From: a virus
DNA length: 46,603 nucleotides
Strand: one strand, 5' to 3'
Virus record (IMG/VR): IMGVR_UViG_3300020438_000068
Location: 1-46,603 of that record
Below are positions 5,662 through 14,589 of the stretch, piece by piece (the first letter of the stretch is position 1; the number at the start of each line of letters is the position of its first letter). Both the position numbers and the translations under genes were made by a program. The notes under the pieces are model-generated. The model had not been told where the DNA came from and did not search any database. It saw only the letters and a program-made list of their open reading frames with translations.

Positions 5662-6215
5662 GCGAGACGATAAGACTTGCAGAGGTCTTGAGGGCCGCAA
5701 AGGTCAGTTATAGGATCCTACATGCCATGACGAAAGAGGGCCTAATTGAGAGCCCGGTTAAGGGGCCGAACCCTCAGGGCCAGGGTCAGGTCTCTCTCTA
5801 TCCTGTGTCTGTGATTGACAAGATCAGACAGGTTCAAAACGCTAAACAGGGAAGGTGGGCAGGGTACAAGGCTGCCCCTGTAGAGCCTCCCCGGCAAAGC
5901 GGGCACAGCTTTTACCATGTCAGCGGAGATGACAGATTTAGGTGTGATGTTATGCCTTTCACGGTTTTGATTAGAGAGGGGGACCGGGCTTCAATGGGCT
6001 GGGCACTTGAGCACCTGGAGAGCTTTCAGCACTGCTCAAAAATATCCTCCCAGGGCAGTGAGGCCATCACTGGTACTGCTTGGGTTGCATACAATGACAT
6101 GGGTGATCCTGTTGATGTGGCACCCGTGACCGCTGAGGGTGAGGAGAGGATCCTTCTGCAGTATGGTGGGCACCATGTTGAGAAGGTCAAGATCGTGGAA
6201 GGTGGGAAGCTATGA
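5658..6215 (+). CDS. MerR/excisionase-like HTH protein with unknown C-terminal domain
   Basis: A 185-residue protein. Residues 3-55 (LAEVLRAAKVSYRILHAMTK, then a glycine-rich wing and PVSVIDKI) have the shape of a winged helix as in MerR-type regulators, suggesting DNA binding. The remaining 120 residues show no motif I know, although the segment around FYHVSGDDRFRCDVMPF is conserved-looking. It may control the neighbouring small-gene cassettes; that is only an inference from position. Translation is coupled to the genes on both sides by ATGA overlaps. Confidence 0.6.
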   Translation: MSETIRLAEVLRAAKVSYRILHAMTKEGLIESPVKGPNPQGQGQVSLYPVSVIDKIRQVQNAKQGRWAGYKAAPVEPPRQSGHSFYHVSGDDRFRCDVMPFTVLIREGDRASMGWALEHLESFQHCSKISSQGSEAITGTAWVAYNDMGDPVDVAPVTAEGEERILLQYGGHHVEKVKIVEGGKL

Positions 6216-6334
6216 GTGAGCCAGTGACAATCACAATCACACGGACAGTGACCACAGCCGAGGCCCAGAGTGAGGGTGGGTCTGTGATCTCACTTCTCAG
6301 CGCAATTCTGGGCATCATATGGGCAATGATGTGA
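6212..6334 (+). CDS. 40-residue single-span membrane protein
   Basis: A short frame beginning with ATGA at the previous stop. Residues 1-22 are polar, Thr-rich and predicted outside the membrane. Residues 24-40 (SVISLLSAILGIIWAMM) form one hydrophobic helix running to the C-terminus. Coupled translation and the clear amphipathic design argue that it is real. It is the last rightward gene before the convergent tail-tip gene. Confidence 0.5.
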   Translation: MSEPVTITITRTVTTAEAQSEGGSVISLLSAILGIIWAMM

Positions 6335-6366
6335 GGGGGGGTCAAGCGGAGGCCCAAGGCCTAACC

Positions 6367-8169
6367 CTAATCAACCCCCATAGAGTCAAACTCAGCCTTG
6401 ACCGCGTCAAGGTTCACAGTGTTTTCTAAGATGTTTATGGTGCCCGCACTGGCACCCAGGCCAAAAAAGTCATTGAGCATGCCCGCTGGCCCGTTCTGAC
6501 TCTCTTGGGCGTGATAGATCTCACCCTGCTTGGTAGTGGTTGAGTCATAGATAGCAAAAGCTGTGGCACCCTTGGCATCACCGGTTGAGATTGACCCACC
6601 CCAGGCCGTGATCGAGGATATTGGAATTCTGACAAAGGCCTTCTCTGTGCCCGTGGGCACCCTCCCTGAATCCTCGATTGAATAAGGCTGATTTGAACTC
6701 ACAACCACGATATCATTAGGCCAATTGCCCAGGGCTGAATGCCAGACCTGTCCACCGTTTTGGAGCACCATCTCACCCATGTTGTCCCACTCCGTGTTTG
6801 ATGATGGCTGGATCGCCCACGTGTTCTGTGTCGAATTGTTACCAGGTGAAGGGGTGCCGCTAAAGCCTGAAGCGCTGCCCCCAATTCTGGTGAGCTCACC
6901 TCCTACCGCGTCACCATAACAGGCCCCCTGGTACTCAAATTGATCTGAGGCACAGGCCGTGGTGTCAAAGTCTGAGTTACCTGAGACCGCTGAAGCGCTC
7001 AAGCCCATACCGCTGAAAGGCCAGCTTGATGTGGGTGGCTCCGGGAAGAATACGATCCCGTTGGTGGCATTGGCTCTGGCTGTAAACCTAATATAAAGGT
7101 GCCCGCTGTAGAGATAGATCTCCTGGACCCCTCCAGTGGTTGACTCATTCTGGGTGGGCTGATTGGTGGGAAAGCTAGCCGGGAATAGTGGCGGGTTGAC
7201 AAAGATCCCGGTGGGCAGAACCGATGGCCGGATCTCGCTGACTGTCACATCGTGGGGCCTTACGTAGTTGTACCCAATCTCTAAGATCAAACCCTCACCC
7301 GTCTTGGCCTTGGCGCCATACTCTAGGGCGCGTGGGTGTTTATCCTCAGCTGCTGGTGATTGACTGCGATGCACACACTTGAGGGCGCGCACTGGGAAGT
7401 GATCACCCCCACCCATGCCACCTGCCTGCAAGCCACCGGTTGAGGGCTTGAGAATCATGGCCCAGCCCGAGCCGCTGGCAGGATCAATGATATTGCCGCT
7501 GGAATCTTTAAGTCTTAGGGCAATCTTGCACTCATCCCACAAGGATGAGGTGAGCTTGTCATCTGTGCTTAGCCCTGCGTTGGTCCTGTCGTTGTCAACA
7601 TATTGCCTTAGTGAGCTTATGTGCTGAACACTATTCCCACCCGTCAAGCTGATGCCGTTAGCATCTGGGCTGTCCAGGGTTGCAGGCAGACTGTGAGGCA
7701 GACCAAAAAACCAGCTGTACAGGTTTTGACTGGTGGCCCCCGAGGTATACACCCGCGACTCATTAGGGTTGAGGTTGAACTCATGGCCCTGGTACCTGAA
7801 GATCACCTCAAGGGCCTCACAATATGGTGAGGTGTATGGTATCGGGATCTGATCAATCATCAGAACGTTGACACCGTCAAGCTCAATACCGGCAGCAGCG
7901 TGATCCCAATAATGGATCCGGTTAGGGTTTGCCCAGAACCCTGTGTTGTTTGCAGGCCTTAGGCCAGTAGAATCCAGGGGGGCAGCGTCACCGGTTCCCC
8001 AGGGAGAATTGAAAAAATGCTTGAAGCTCAAGCAGGGGTGGTAGGCCAACAGATGGTTAACCACCTCAACCATGCGGGTCAGGGGCTCTGACCTCAGGGG
8101 CCGCCTCCACTCCCTCACTGCCAACTGTGGAGGTGTCAGCCTTGTTTTGCTAATCGGTGTATTGCTCAT
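6367..8169 (-). CDS. Virion protein, probable tail tip or receptor-binding protein
   Basis: A 600-residue protein, Gly/Ser/Asn rich with many beta-like segments and no membrane span, as is usual for tail-tip appendages. It is the last gene of the leftward structural block and is translationally coupled (ATGA) to the large hub protein upstream. No enzyme motif is visible. The N-terminal 100 residues (for example WREWRRPLRSEPL-like basic helix, then beta-rich) may attach to the hub, and the C-terminus probably contacts the host. Its role is inferred from size, composition and position. Confidence 0.65.
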   Translation of the reverse strand: MSNTPISKTRLTPPQLAVREWRRPLRSEPLTRMVEVVNHLLAYHPCLSFKHFFNSPWGTGDAAPLDSTGLRPANNTGFWANPNRIHYWDHAAAGIELDGVNVLMIDQIPIPYTSPYCEALEVIFRYQGHEFNLNPNESRVYTSGATSQNLYSWFFGLPHSLPATLDSPDANGISLTGGNSVQHISSLRQYVDNDRTNAGLSTDDKLTSSLWDECKIALRLKDSSGNIIDPASGSGWAMILKPSTGGLQAGGMGGGDHFPVRALKCVHRSQSPAAEDKHPRALEYGAKAKTGEGLILEIGYNYVRPHDVTVSEIRPSVLPTGIFVNPPLFPASFPTNQPTQNESTTGGVQEIYLYSGHLYIRFTARANATNGIVFFPEPPTSSWPFSGMGLSASAVSGNSDFDTTACASDQFEYQGACYGDAVGGELTRIGGSASGFSGTPSPGNNSTQNTWAIQPSSNTEWDNMGEMVLQNGGQVWHSALGNWPNDIVVVSSNQPYSIEDSGRVPTGTEKAFVRIPISSITAWGGSISTGDAKGATAFAIYDSTTTKQGEIYHAQESQNGPAGMLNDFFGLGASAGTINILENTVNLDAVKAEFDSMGVD

Positions 8170-11100
8170 GTGATCGTGACCCCTCCGATGTAACCATAAA
8201 TAGCGTGAGGCGTTGGGACCGTATCCACAGCTGAGCGCATTGGCACCACAAACCCGATCACGCTTGACCCGCTGGCCGTCAACCCATGGGCAGAGCTCAG
8301 AGTGATGGCAGTATCCGTGAGCGCAGTGATTGTGTGCTTGGTGGCGTTGTCCATGTCTCCAATTGCATGGAGCAACACCTCATCCCCCGTGGCTAAAATC
8401 TTGAACCCTTCAGCGTCAACCGTTTGAGCTCCAGAATGGCGATCTGAGGCGATCACAAGGGTTGTGCTATTGGTCACCCCTGTGACGCTTAGAGATGGCC
8501 CCCAGCCGCTGCCATCAGCCCCATACATTACAAAACGAGCACGCGCACCGGGCTGCCAGCCGTTCTCAGTCAAAGAGCGTAGCCGCACCAGCTCACTTGT
8601 GAGGCCCATTGACTTGACGCCCCTGAGGTGAGGATGAGTGAGGGTGTATGTCCCCCCTACCCTGGCCTGAACACTAAGGCCTGACCTGATTGTCATCTCA
8701 TAGATTCTACGTGGTAAGGCCAGCTCATACCGGAGGCGTGAGAAGATTGGCCGCAATTGGGCCACCCGGCTGAGGTCATTGGCCAGCTCTACCCCTGGAA
8801 GAGGCACGCTGATGGCCTTCTCTTCACCGATGATATCTATGCTGACAGCATCTTTGACCCGCTGCGTCTGGTGACCCCCTTGGGCATCATAGGCAAAATG
8901 AAATTCAAAGACGTTAGCCTTGGCAAGCTCTGTGTCCGATCTTGGGTTGGGATTGCTGGCAATGTCTGCCGTGGTGATGTTGGCCACCACCTGTGCCCGA
9001 TTTGGCAAGCCCAGTGGGACAGCAGCGATCCTGCACTGGCCTGCATCATTGACCACCAGATCAAGCACATACCCACAAGCCCTGAGAAGGCCGCCAATGA
9101 CCTCCTTGATTGACTGCCCTGAACGCCAGACAGGCCGGAACTGAGCATCAGGGATGGGGCTTGTGATGCTGAGGAAGCTGTCAACATCAACCTCAGTGCC
9201 AATGCTGTCAGCGCTGGCCCCCGCCGTTGAACCGTCTGTCAGGCCTGCACCATATGGCAGCCGGTCATAAGTGGATGAGGTGATTGAGTTTCCACCGCTT
9301 GAGCAGAGCAGCTGAAGCAGCACTTCACCAATGGGCGCACCTTGGGCAAATACTGCAGCCGTTTTGAGCTTGATCCTATCCTGGCCAGCGTACTCAGCAA
9401 AGCTCTGCAGCCTCTGGGGCTCTGCCTGGCTGTGGTCCTCAAGATCTGCCAGTGTCAACAGTGTCACAACTGAGCCATCACCCAGCGTGGTGGACGTGGC
9501 AAGGTTGACCTTAAGGATCCCAAGTGGCCCATCTTCTGGGTGCTCAGCCTCAATGAAAAGTGAACCAGCGCTTGGCACGCGGACAGGGCCATCAACCAAC
9601 AGGTAGGTCTCGCCCTCTTGATACCAGGCCCGCGCAATGGTGACAGGGACCTCAACAAATGAGGCGCCAGAGGCACGCGCACCGGGCACCGTCACTGAGA
9701 TGGTGTTGTCGTAGTCTTGGTCACCCACAGCAAAGGCCATATGGCTGAGGGTCTGGGTATGGTCACGCCTTGGGCGGGGCTCAAGATTGCCGCTCTCTAG
9801 CTTCCACCTGTGCTCATACCCCGTGGTGCTGTCAAAGCTCTCATAGGCCTCTGAAGCAAAGCCGCCATCAGCAAAGTGGGCAGTGAGGACACCCTCACCG
9901 AGCACTGAGATGTTGGACATAAACCGCAGGACCCGCGCGTCAAGATCAAGGTACAGCTGCAGCAGGCCACCACCGCCATCAATTGCCTCTTCAGTCTTCC
10001 AGTACGGAGAGTTGAAGCCTTGCCTGAATCCGCCTGAGCCCGTGGCATTAATGGCCTCAACTAAGCCGCTGGGCCAACCCACGATCCTGACTTCACCAGG
10101 GCTTGGTGTTCCCCCACCATAAATGAGGCTGACCTCTCTGATGTGTGAGCCTTCAGCGTTTTTAATTTGTGCCGAATCATTCCCCACAAAAGCACTTGAG
10201 CTCAGGGGGATCTTGTATCCATCACCATCAACCCCCCGCTGTTCAATTGCCTGCAAGTCTGTGAGCTTTATGGCTGGAGCGTCAAAGGCTTGGCCTGCCT
10301 GGGCTCCTGGTGGGGTTTGGGTACCAGCTGGAGCGGTGGCCTTGTAAACCCTGAACGATGGATCGCCACCAGAATCAACCACCAACGGGATCGATAAGGG
10401 GTGATCTGTATCACCAAGATTAGCGTTGTAGATTGCAGTGTAGCGCTCATAACCCACAAGGCTCATCGGTACATACCCAGAGCCGTGCCAGGGGTCATTG
10501 AAAGTGCCAGCAAGCCCGGTCATATTGTTAATCAGTGAACCCTTAGGCGTCCGCTCAAGGAAATCAATCCAATGGCCTGTGCCGTACCCAAAAGCATGAG
10601 CCTTGCTTGAGAGGTGCAGATCTTGGGCCTGGGTGCCCATCTCTAGATCCAAGAGAGCCGTGAGGGGCGAGATCTTAAGGCTGACCGTGGCCACCTTCCC
10701 TGATGTTGAGATCTCAGGCTCTGAAGCCATAAAGCCTCTCCACCGCTCCACCCAGTCAACCCCCGTGCCATCGGCCAGGGTTGTGCCCTCATAGATGACC
10801 GCCCGCCGACCCTTGAAGTATACCGCTGGCTTGGATGCTATCAGTTGGACCTGTGTGCTGGTGTCATATAGATGCTCTGATTTTCGAGTACCCATCACAG
10901 CCCGCTGGACAAGCTCAATGGTCTTGGCTGAGGCGTTCACCGTTCCACAGAGGAATGCCTCTTGACCAATGTGGAGCACATCCCCTGAGCTAAAGGTTGA
11001 GCTTGGATCGCGCTCCATTGTGATAGTGATGGGTGTGGCAGCCGTCTGCCTGATCTCCTGGCCCGGCGCCAGCTCCATTGATGAATCAGCACCAGCAAAA

Positions 11101-11411
11101 CCGAGCCGCCCAAAAACCATGCCAGCATCAAAGCTGTCAGCGTTGCCCTCAAGCTCTTTAGAGCTCAAGACAATCTCAACCGGCCTACATTCGATCACAC
11201 TTTCCCGAACATTGAGCCGACGCTCAAACCTCATGCCCATCTTAGGGACAACAGCAACCCGCCGCTCATAGCTGGTGGCTGTGCCGTTTAGATCATAGGT
11301 TGATGCTGGTGGCTCTACTGACCCATAGAGAACGGGCACGCCTGCAACTTTAAAGTAAAAGCAAGGCCGGCGCTCTTTGCTTACAGTGGGACTGGTGGAC
11401 GTGATCGGCAT
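8166..11411 (-). CDS. Large tail hub/tip protein
   Basis: A 1081-residue protein, the first gene of the leftward run below the Erf island. The N-terminal 350 residues are beta-rich (tail-protein-like), and around residues 740-900 there is a segment with the layout of a tail hub domain (FRPVWRSGQSIKEVIGGLLR, then a long beta region). In siphophages this position and size fit the central tail hub or the lambda J-like host specificity protein. I do not see a catalytic motif. The start ATG lies behind a weak ribosome site. Assignment to the hub is by size, context and composition. Confidence 0.65.
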   Translation of the reverse strand: MPITSTSPTVSKERRPCFYFKVAGVPVLYGSVEPPASTYDLNGTATSYERRVAVVPKMGMRFERRLNVRESVIECRPVEIVLSSKELEGNADSFDAGMVFGRLGFAGADSSMELAPGQEIRQTAATPITITMERDPSSTFSSGDVLHIGQEAFLCGTVNASAKTIELVQRAVMGTRKSEHLYDTSTQVQLIASKPAVYFKGRRAVIYEGTTLADGTGVDWVERWRGFMASEPEISTSGKVATVSLKISPLTALLDLEMGTQAQDLHLSSKAHAFGYGTGHWIDFLERTPKGSLINNMTGLAGTFNDPWHGSGYVPMSLVGYERYTAIYNANLGDTDHPLSIPLVVDSGGDPSFRVYKATAPAGTQTPPGAQAGQAFDAPAIKLTDLQAIEQRGVDGDGYKIPLSSSAFVGNDSAQIKNAEGSHIREVSLIYGGGTPSPGEVRIVGWPSGLVEAINATGSGGFRQGFNSPYWKTEEAIDGGGGLLQLYLDLDARVLRFMSNISVLGEGVLTAHFADGGFASEAYESFDSTTGYEHRWKLESGNLEPRPRRDHTQTLSHMAFAVGDQDYDNTISVTVPGARASGASFVEVPVTIARAWYQEGETYLLVDGPVRVPSAGSLFIEAEHPEDGPLGILKVNLATSTTLGDGSVVTLLTLADLEDHSQAEPQRLQSFAEYAGQDRIKLKTAAVFAQGAPIGEVLLQLLCSSGGNSITSSTYDRLPYGAGLTDGSTAGASADSIGTEVDVDSFLSITSPIPDAQFRPVWRSGQSIKEVIGGLLRACGYVLDLVVNDAGQCRIAAVPLGLPNRAQVVANITTADIASNPNPRSDTELAKANVFEFHFAYDAQGGHQTQRVKDAVSIDIIGEEKAISVPLPGVELANDLSRVAQLRPIFSRLRYELALPRRIYEMTIRSGLSVQARVGGTYTLTHPHLRGVKSMGLTSELVRLRSLTENGWQPGARARFVMYGADGSGWGPSLSVTGVTNSTTLVIASDRHSGAQTVDAEGFKILATGDEVLLHAIGDMDNATKHTITALTDTAITLSSAHGLTASGSSVIGFVVPMRSAVDTVPTPHAIYGYIGGVTIT

Positions 11412-11616
11412 AGCCCGATCAATGTAGCATTTTCAAGCCCTTGACGCATACACACAGATCAAAGGTTCGAAATTTAGATATTTTCTATTGTGTGTGTGGG
11501 TGTGAATATGTACGCTATCTAGGTCAGCACGGAGGGTCCAAAGCTGGCAAAGACTAAACAAAGACCACCCCCAGCCAATATCACACACACCGGCTGGGAG
11601 ATGGAGGGATCGCCAG
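11412..11616. promoter_or_regulatory. Divergent intergenic region between tail hub (-) and Erf island (+)
   Basis: About 205 bases without a gene. It holds an AT-rich stretch (AAATTTAGATATTTTCTATTG near 11467), a GT run (TGTGTGTGTGGGTGTG) and, 80 bases on, an AC run (CACACACACC) that could pair with it. TTGTGT and TACGCT, 17 bases apart, could be a weak rightward promoter. At 11583-11609 the leader CACACACCGGCTGG plus ATGGAGGGA resembles the leaders at 4731 and 5631. No clear promoter for the leftward gene is seen. Confidence 0.4.
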
Positions 11617-11769
11617 ATGATGAGCATCACCAGGCCCTTAATGGGTATCAGGGAAGAGATCTGTATGCAACCAATACTGACACACCTTGGCAGCATGCGT
11701 GCACCGCTTGCTTGTTGCAGCCTGTTTGGCTTGCTAATACTGAACACGCGTTCAGCTGGAGGTGAGTGA
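11617..11769 (+). CDS. 50-residue hydrophobic leader gene before erf
   Basis: A short frame with a good ribosome site (TGGAGGGAT seven bases upstream). It overlaps the next gene by one base in a TGATG junction, which suggests coupled translation. The product has a hydrophobic C-terminal segment (PLACCSLFGLLIL). The inverted repeat CTGAAC-acgc-GTTCAG lies near its 3' end. It may be a membrane peptide or only a translational leader for the annealing protein. Confidence 0.45.
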   Translation: MMSITRPLMGIREEICMQPILTHLGSMRAPLACCSLFGLLILNTRSAGGE

Positions 11770-12365
11770 TGGGTTGGTCAGAAGAGTGCGACAAAATATT
11801 TTCAGCAATGTCTGACGCTCAACGCGCCTGCGCTGTACCCTTCAAGGGGAAAAAAGGCTACGGTTATGACTATGCAGATCTAACCAATGTGAAGGCGGCC
11901 TATGCTGAGGCTGTGGCTGGGTCTGTGGGCTTGGCAATCCTTGATGAGTGTGTCCCCATTCCTGAGGCCGGTGCAGGTTTCTGGTTAGTCACAACCGTTG
12001 TCCATAAGCACTCGGGGCAATGGACTAATACTCGGTGTCCTATCATGTGGGACACTGGGGCCAAGGTGGCCATGCAGTCTTACGGGTCAGCCGAAACCTA
12101 TGCACGCCGATACAACCGCCTTAAACTCTTTGATCTAGCCCCGTCAGATGCCTCAATTGAGGGTGATGGAGCTGGCCATGATCCAAACAAGGCACCACCT
12201 CAAGGCAGGCCACAGGCTAACAATCAAGCCCCACAGCATAGGCCGCCTCAAAACACTAGGCCAACACACCAGGGTAATGGTGGGGGGCCGCCTCAGATAA
12301 ACCTTCAATCACAACAGAATTTTAGCGAGGGCAGATACATTGGACCCAATGACCGCAGAAGATAA
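11769..12365 (+). CDS. erf: Erf-family single-strand annealing protein
   Basis: A 198-residue protein. Residues 20-130 match the Erf superfamily: GYGYDYADLTNVKAAYAEAV, a beta region, then the signature VAMQSYGSAETYARRYNRL followed by an acidic Asp/Glu segment. The C-terminal 60 residues are Pro/Gln/Asn rich and disordered. Erf-type proteins anneal complementary single strands during phage recombination and circularisation. I prefer ATG 11769, at the TGATG junction, over the GTG three bases upstream. The gene lies alone, opposite in direction to the surrounding tail genes, about 14 kb from the exonuclease that would be its natural partner. Confidence 0.85.
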   Translation: MGWSEECDKIFSAMSDAQRACAVPFKGKKGYGYDYADLTNVKAAYAEAVAGSVGLAILDECVPIPEAGAGFWLVTTVVHKHSGQWTNTRCPIMWDTGAKVAMQSYGSAETYARRYNRLKLFDLAPSDASIEGDGAGHDPNKAPPQGRPQANNQAPQHRPPQNTRPTHQGNGGGPPQINLQSQQNFSEGRYIGPNDRRR

Positions 12366-12594
12366 CCAGGAAACACCAGGCATTGATGAGGCCCTTGAGG
12401 GCTTGCAGCGCTTGGCCTATGAGCTCGAAACGGCAGAAGAATACACGCCAACCCTGATGGCTGGGCTTGTGTCTCGGATCTTTGGGGTGGGTATTGCTCT
12501 CATGCTCAGGCTCAACCTGTGTCCGGTCATGCGGGGGCTTGGTGTTGGGGCAGGGCCCTACTGCGGCAACAGGAACACTAATGGGCAACCCTAG
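12349..12594 (+). CDS. Small protein downstream of erf
   Basis: An 81-residue frame overlapping the end of erf by 17 bp. Residues 1-35 are acidic and helical; residues 40-70 contain one hydrophobic stretch (LMAGLVSRIFGVGIALML) that could cross the membrane. The end overlaps the convergent gene at 12578 by 17 bp. The ATG at 12349 is chosen over a TTG nine bases upstream. Function unknown; the last 15 residues look less protein-like. Confidence 0.5.
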   Translation: MTAEDNQETPGIDEALEGLQRLAYELETAEEYTPTLMAGLVSRIFGVGIALMLRLNLCPVMRGLGVGAGPYCGNRNTNGQP

Positions 12595-12835
12595 ATGATT
12601 TGCCCTCTACCTGTTGAGAGATGCTTAGCAGGTAGTGATTGAGTTTTTGGATATCTTTTCGGGTCTCATTTCTGAGCGCCCCGATCTCAGCTCTCAAAAT
12701 CAGCACATCTGTAATGGCCTCTTTGGCTAGACGGTCAAGTCTGGCCTGAGTCATTTGGCCCATCCAGATTGATATGATTGAAAGGGTGGCCAGCCCCACA
12801 TGAGCGAGGCTGGCCAATCCTTGAGGGTCAAACAT
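12578..12835 (-). CDS. Small membrane/coiled-coil protein after the tail fibre
   Basis: An 85-residue protein with one membrane segment (about residues 8-26) and then a long charged helix (about 28-75), the same design as the lysis-cassette protein at 52-321. It starts three bases after the fibre gene stop. XhlA-like lysis accessories have this layout, and some phages place one behind the fibre genes. It ends tail-to-tail with the erf operon, overlapping it by 17 bp. Confidence 0.6.
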   Translation of the reverse strand: MFDPQGLASLAHVGLATLSIISIWMGQMTQARLDRLAKEAITDVLILRAEIGALRNETRKDIQKLNHYLLSISQQVEGKSSRVAH

Positions 12836-12838
12836 CGG

Positions 12839-14563
12839 TTAGACTATGAAGTACTGCATGACGCTATTAGCATCCTGACCAGCAAAAACGGTGATGGCCT
12901 GGTTGGCCTCATTTATTACAAAGGTGTCAGCCCCATCGATCTTGGTGGCTGCAGCTGCCCCACTGGGCTTGCTGAGTGTGATCGATCCACCGCTGCCAAC
13001 AGCGCTCAGCTTGATCTTCATGCACGCCCCAAGGGGCATCTTGCTGGATCCGTCATCACTAGCATGCAGTAAGGGCAAGGAGAAAGTCACAGCCCCTGTT
13101 GCTGCTGTGGCGTCAAGCACATAAGTGCCCTTGTACGCATTACCCATGGCGCTATTAGAAAACAAATTTGACCCCCCTGGGCTGTCTCCGGTGTAGGGCC
13201 GGGCAAAGGTCAGTGATTCAATCAGCCGTTTATCAGCCGTCTTAAGGTCGCCATAGCGACCAGTACCAAGCCCCAAGGTGTTTCGTCCTGCTGAATCACT
13301 ATCAGCCCCCATCAGATTGCGCCCGGTTGACCCAGTCAGATTGGCATTCGTTGAGCCATTCGCATGGGTCACATAATACTGTTGACTACCAGATGGGCCG
13401 CTGCCCGAGTTAACGCCAGCAACAGCATCATGAACTCCCTCAAGATGACTTGAGAGGGTAAGGGTGGCAGCACCGCCCTCAGTAGCACCGTTGGCAACCG
13501 TGATGGCATCATCGGAACAAGCTAAAGTCTGAAGATAATTCCCAGTGGTATCGGTTCCTAGGGCAACCACCTCACCAATGCTGTCAATGCTGGCTGTCAA
13601 TGTGACGTTAGCACTACCATCTAGGCTCACAGAGCCCGACAGATCACCGCCCAGCGTGATGGTCCGGGCCGTGGTCCATGCTGCTGCACTGGTAGCCGTG
13701 GGGGCGTTGAAGCTGGCAGCATCGCTGAGGTCCGTGGTGGCAATCGTGATGTTGCCAGATCCGTCAAACGATTGGCCGGCGATGTTGCGAGCGGTGGCCA
13801 ACACGGTTGCACTGCCTGCAAGGCCGGTGCAGGTGCCAGAGCTGCCCGACACATCACCGGTCACATCACCGGTCACATCACCGGTCACATCGCCAACGAA
13901 GCCGCCAGTTGCAGTGATCGCGCCAGAGGCGTCTACCGCGCCAGTGCTGTGGCTGAAATTTAGGCTATTGGGGCCACTACCAAAGGATACAGATCTCGCG
14001 GTAAGATCGTGTGTGAAAGTACCAGCGCCCCCCTTGACCTCAATGAAGTCGCCGCTTTCATCTTTGAAATTGACACGTGGGTTTGAGCCGTTCAGATCAA
14101 ACACCATTTTGACGTCCTCATCAGAGCCGCCTTTGACGATCAAGCCGATGTCACCGGCTGACACCAAGCTGGTGTATGTGGTTGAGTCCTCACGGTTAAG
14201 GGTCATCGTGGCCTCATCAATCTTGAGCTCCTCAAGATGGATTTCCGATGCGTTCCCTGTTACTGACAGATTGCCAGCTACTACAAGATTCCCAGCCACA
14301 GAGATGTTATCTTCTAGCTTGGCTGATAGGACCGCCCCGTCAATAATGGCAGCACTGTCCACGGCATTATCTGCAAGACCATCAGCAACCACCGCATTGG
14401 TTGCAATCGCTGCGGCTAAAATCTGATCATCTGCGATGGCTGCACTGACAACCTGATCATCTGCGATGGCAGCCGAAAGAATCGAGTCATCAGCCAGCTT
14501 GGCCGAGGTGATGCAGTCGTCAGCCAATCGGGCCGTTGTGACCTGTCCAATTTTGTAACTCAT
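12839..14563 (-). CDS. Tail fibre protein with decapeptide repeats
   Basis: A 574-residue protein. Residues about 11-90 are eight copies of a ten-residue repeat of the type xLADDxIxSA, typical of trimeric fibre shafts. A segment of four GDVTGDV-like units lies near residue 230, encoded by 12-bp tandem DNA repeats. The rest is Gly/Ser/Thr/Ala rich with beta repeats, and the C-terminal 80 residues (after LLHASDDGSSKMPLG) look like a compact knob or attachment domain. It should form part of the host-recognition apparatus. It follows three smaller appendage genes in the same operon. Confidence 0.8.
   Translation of the reverse strand: MSYKIGQVTTARLADDCITSAKLADDSILSAAIADDQVVSAAIADDQILAAAIATNAVVADGLADNAVDSAAIIDGAVLSAKLEDNISVAGNLVVAGNLSVTGNASEIHLEELKIDEATMTLNREDSTTYTSLVSAGDIGLIVKGGSDEDVKMVFDLNGSNPRVNFKDESGDFIEVKGGAGTFTHDLTARSVSFGSGPNSLNFSHSTGAVDASGAITATGGFVGDVTGDVTGDVTGDVSGSSGTCTGLAGSATVLATARNIAGQSFDGSGNITIATTDLSDAASFNAPTATSAAAWTTARTITLGGDLSGSVSLDGSANVTLTASIDSIGEVVALGTDTTGNYLQTLACSDDAITVANGATEGGAATLTLSSHLEGVHDAVAGVNSGSGPSGSQQYYVTHANGSTNANLTGSTGRNLMGADSDSAGRNTLGLGTGRYGDLKTADKRLIESLTFARPYTGDSPGGSNLFSNSAMGNAYKGTYVLDATAATGAVTFSLPLLHASDDGSSKMPLGACMKIKLSAVGSGGSITLSKPSGAAAATKIDGADTFVINEANQAITVFAGQDANSVMQYFIV
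13847..13895. repeat. 12-bp tandem repeat inside the fibre gene
   Basis: About four head-to-tail copies of ACATCACCGGTC with drift in the last copy. The period is a multiple of three and encodes the repeated GDVT units, so expansion or contraction keeps the reading frame. This is protein repeat DNA, not a CRISPR. Confidence 0.8.
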
Positions 14564-14589
14564 TTATTCATTTTCCTTGCTGGTGGGCT

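Noticed and set aside
6335-6366. AGGCC-caa-GGCCT as a convergent terminator between 6334 and 6367
   Set aside because: The stem is only five pairs and no T run follows in either direction.
13847-13895. Tandem short repeats as a possible CRISPR array
   Set aside because: There are no spacers, the period is 12 bp in frame, and the repeats encode GDVT units.
13545-14426. A 293-codon open frame on the + strand opposite the fibre gene
   Set aside because: It lies wholly within the repeat-rich fibre gene, has no ribosome site, and its composition (Pro/Ser/Val repeats) mirrors the antisense of Gly/Ala/Asp codons.
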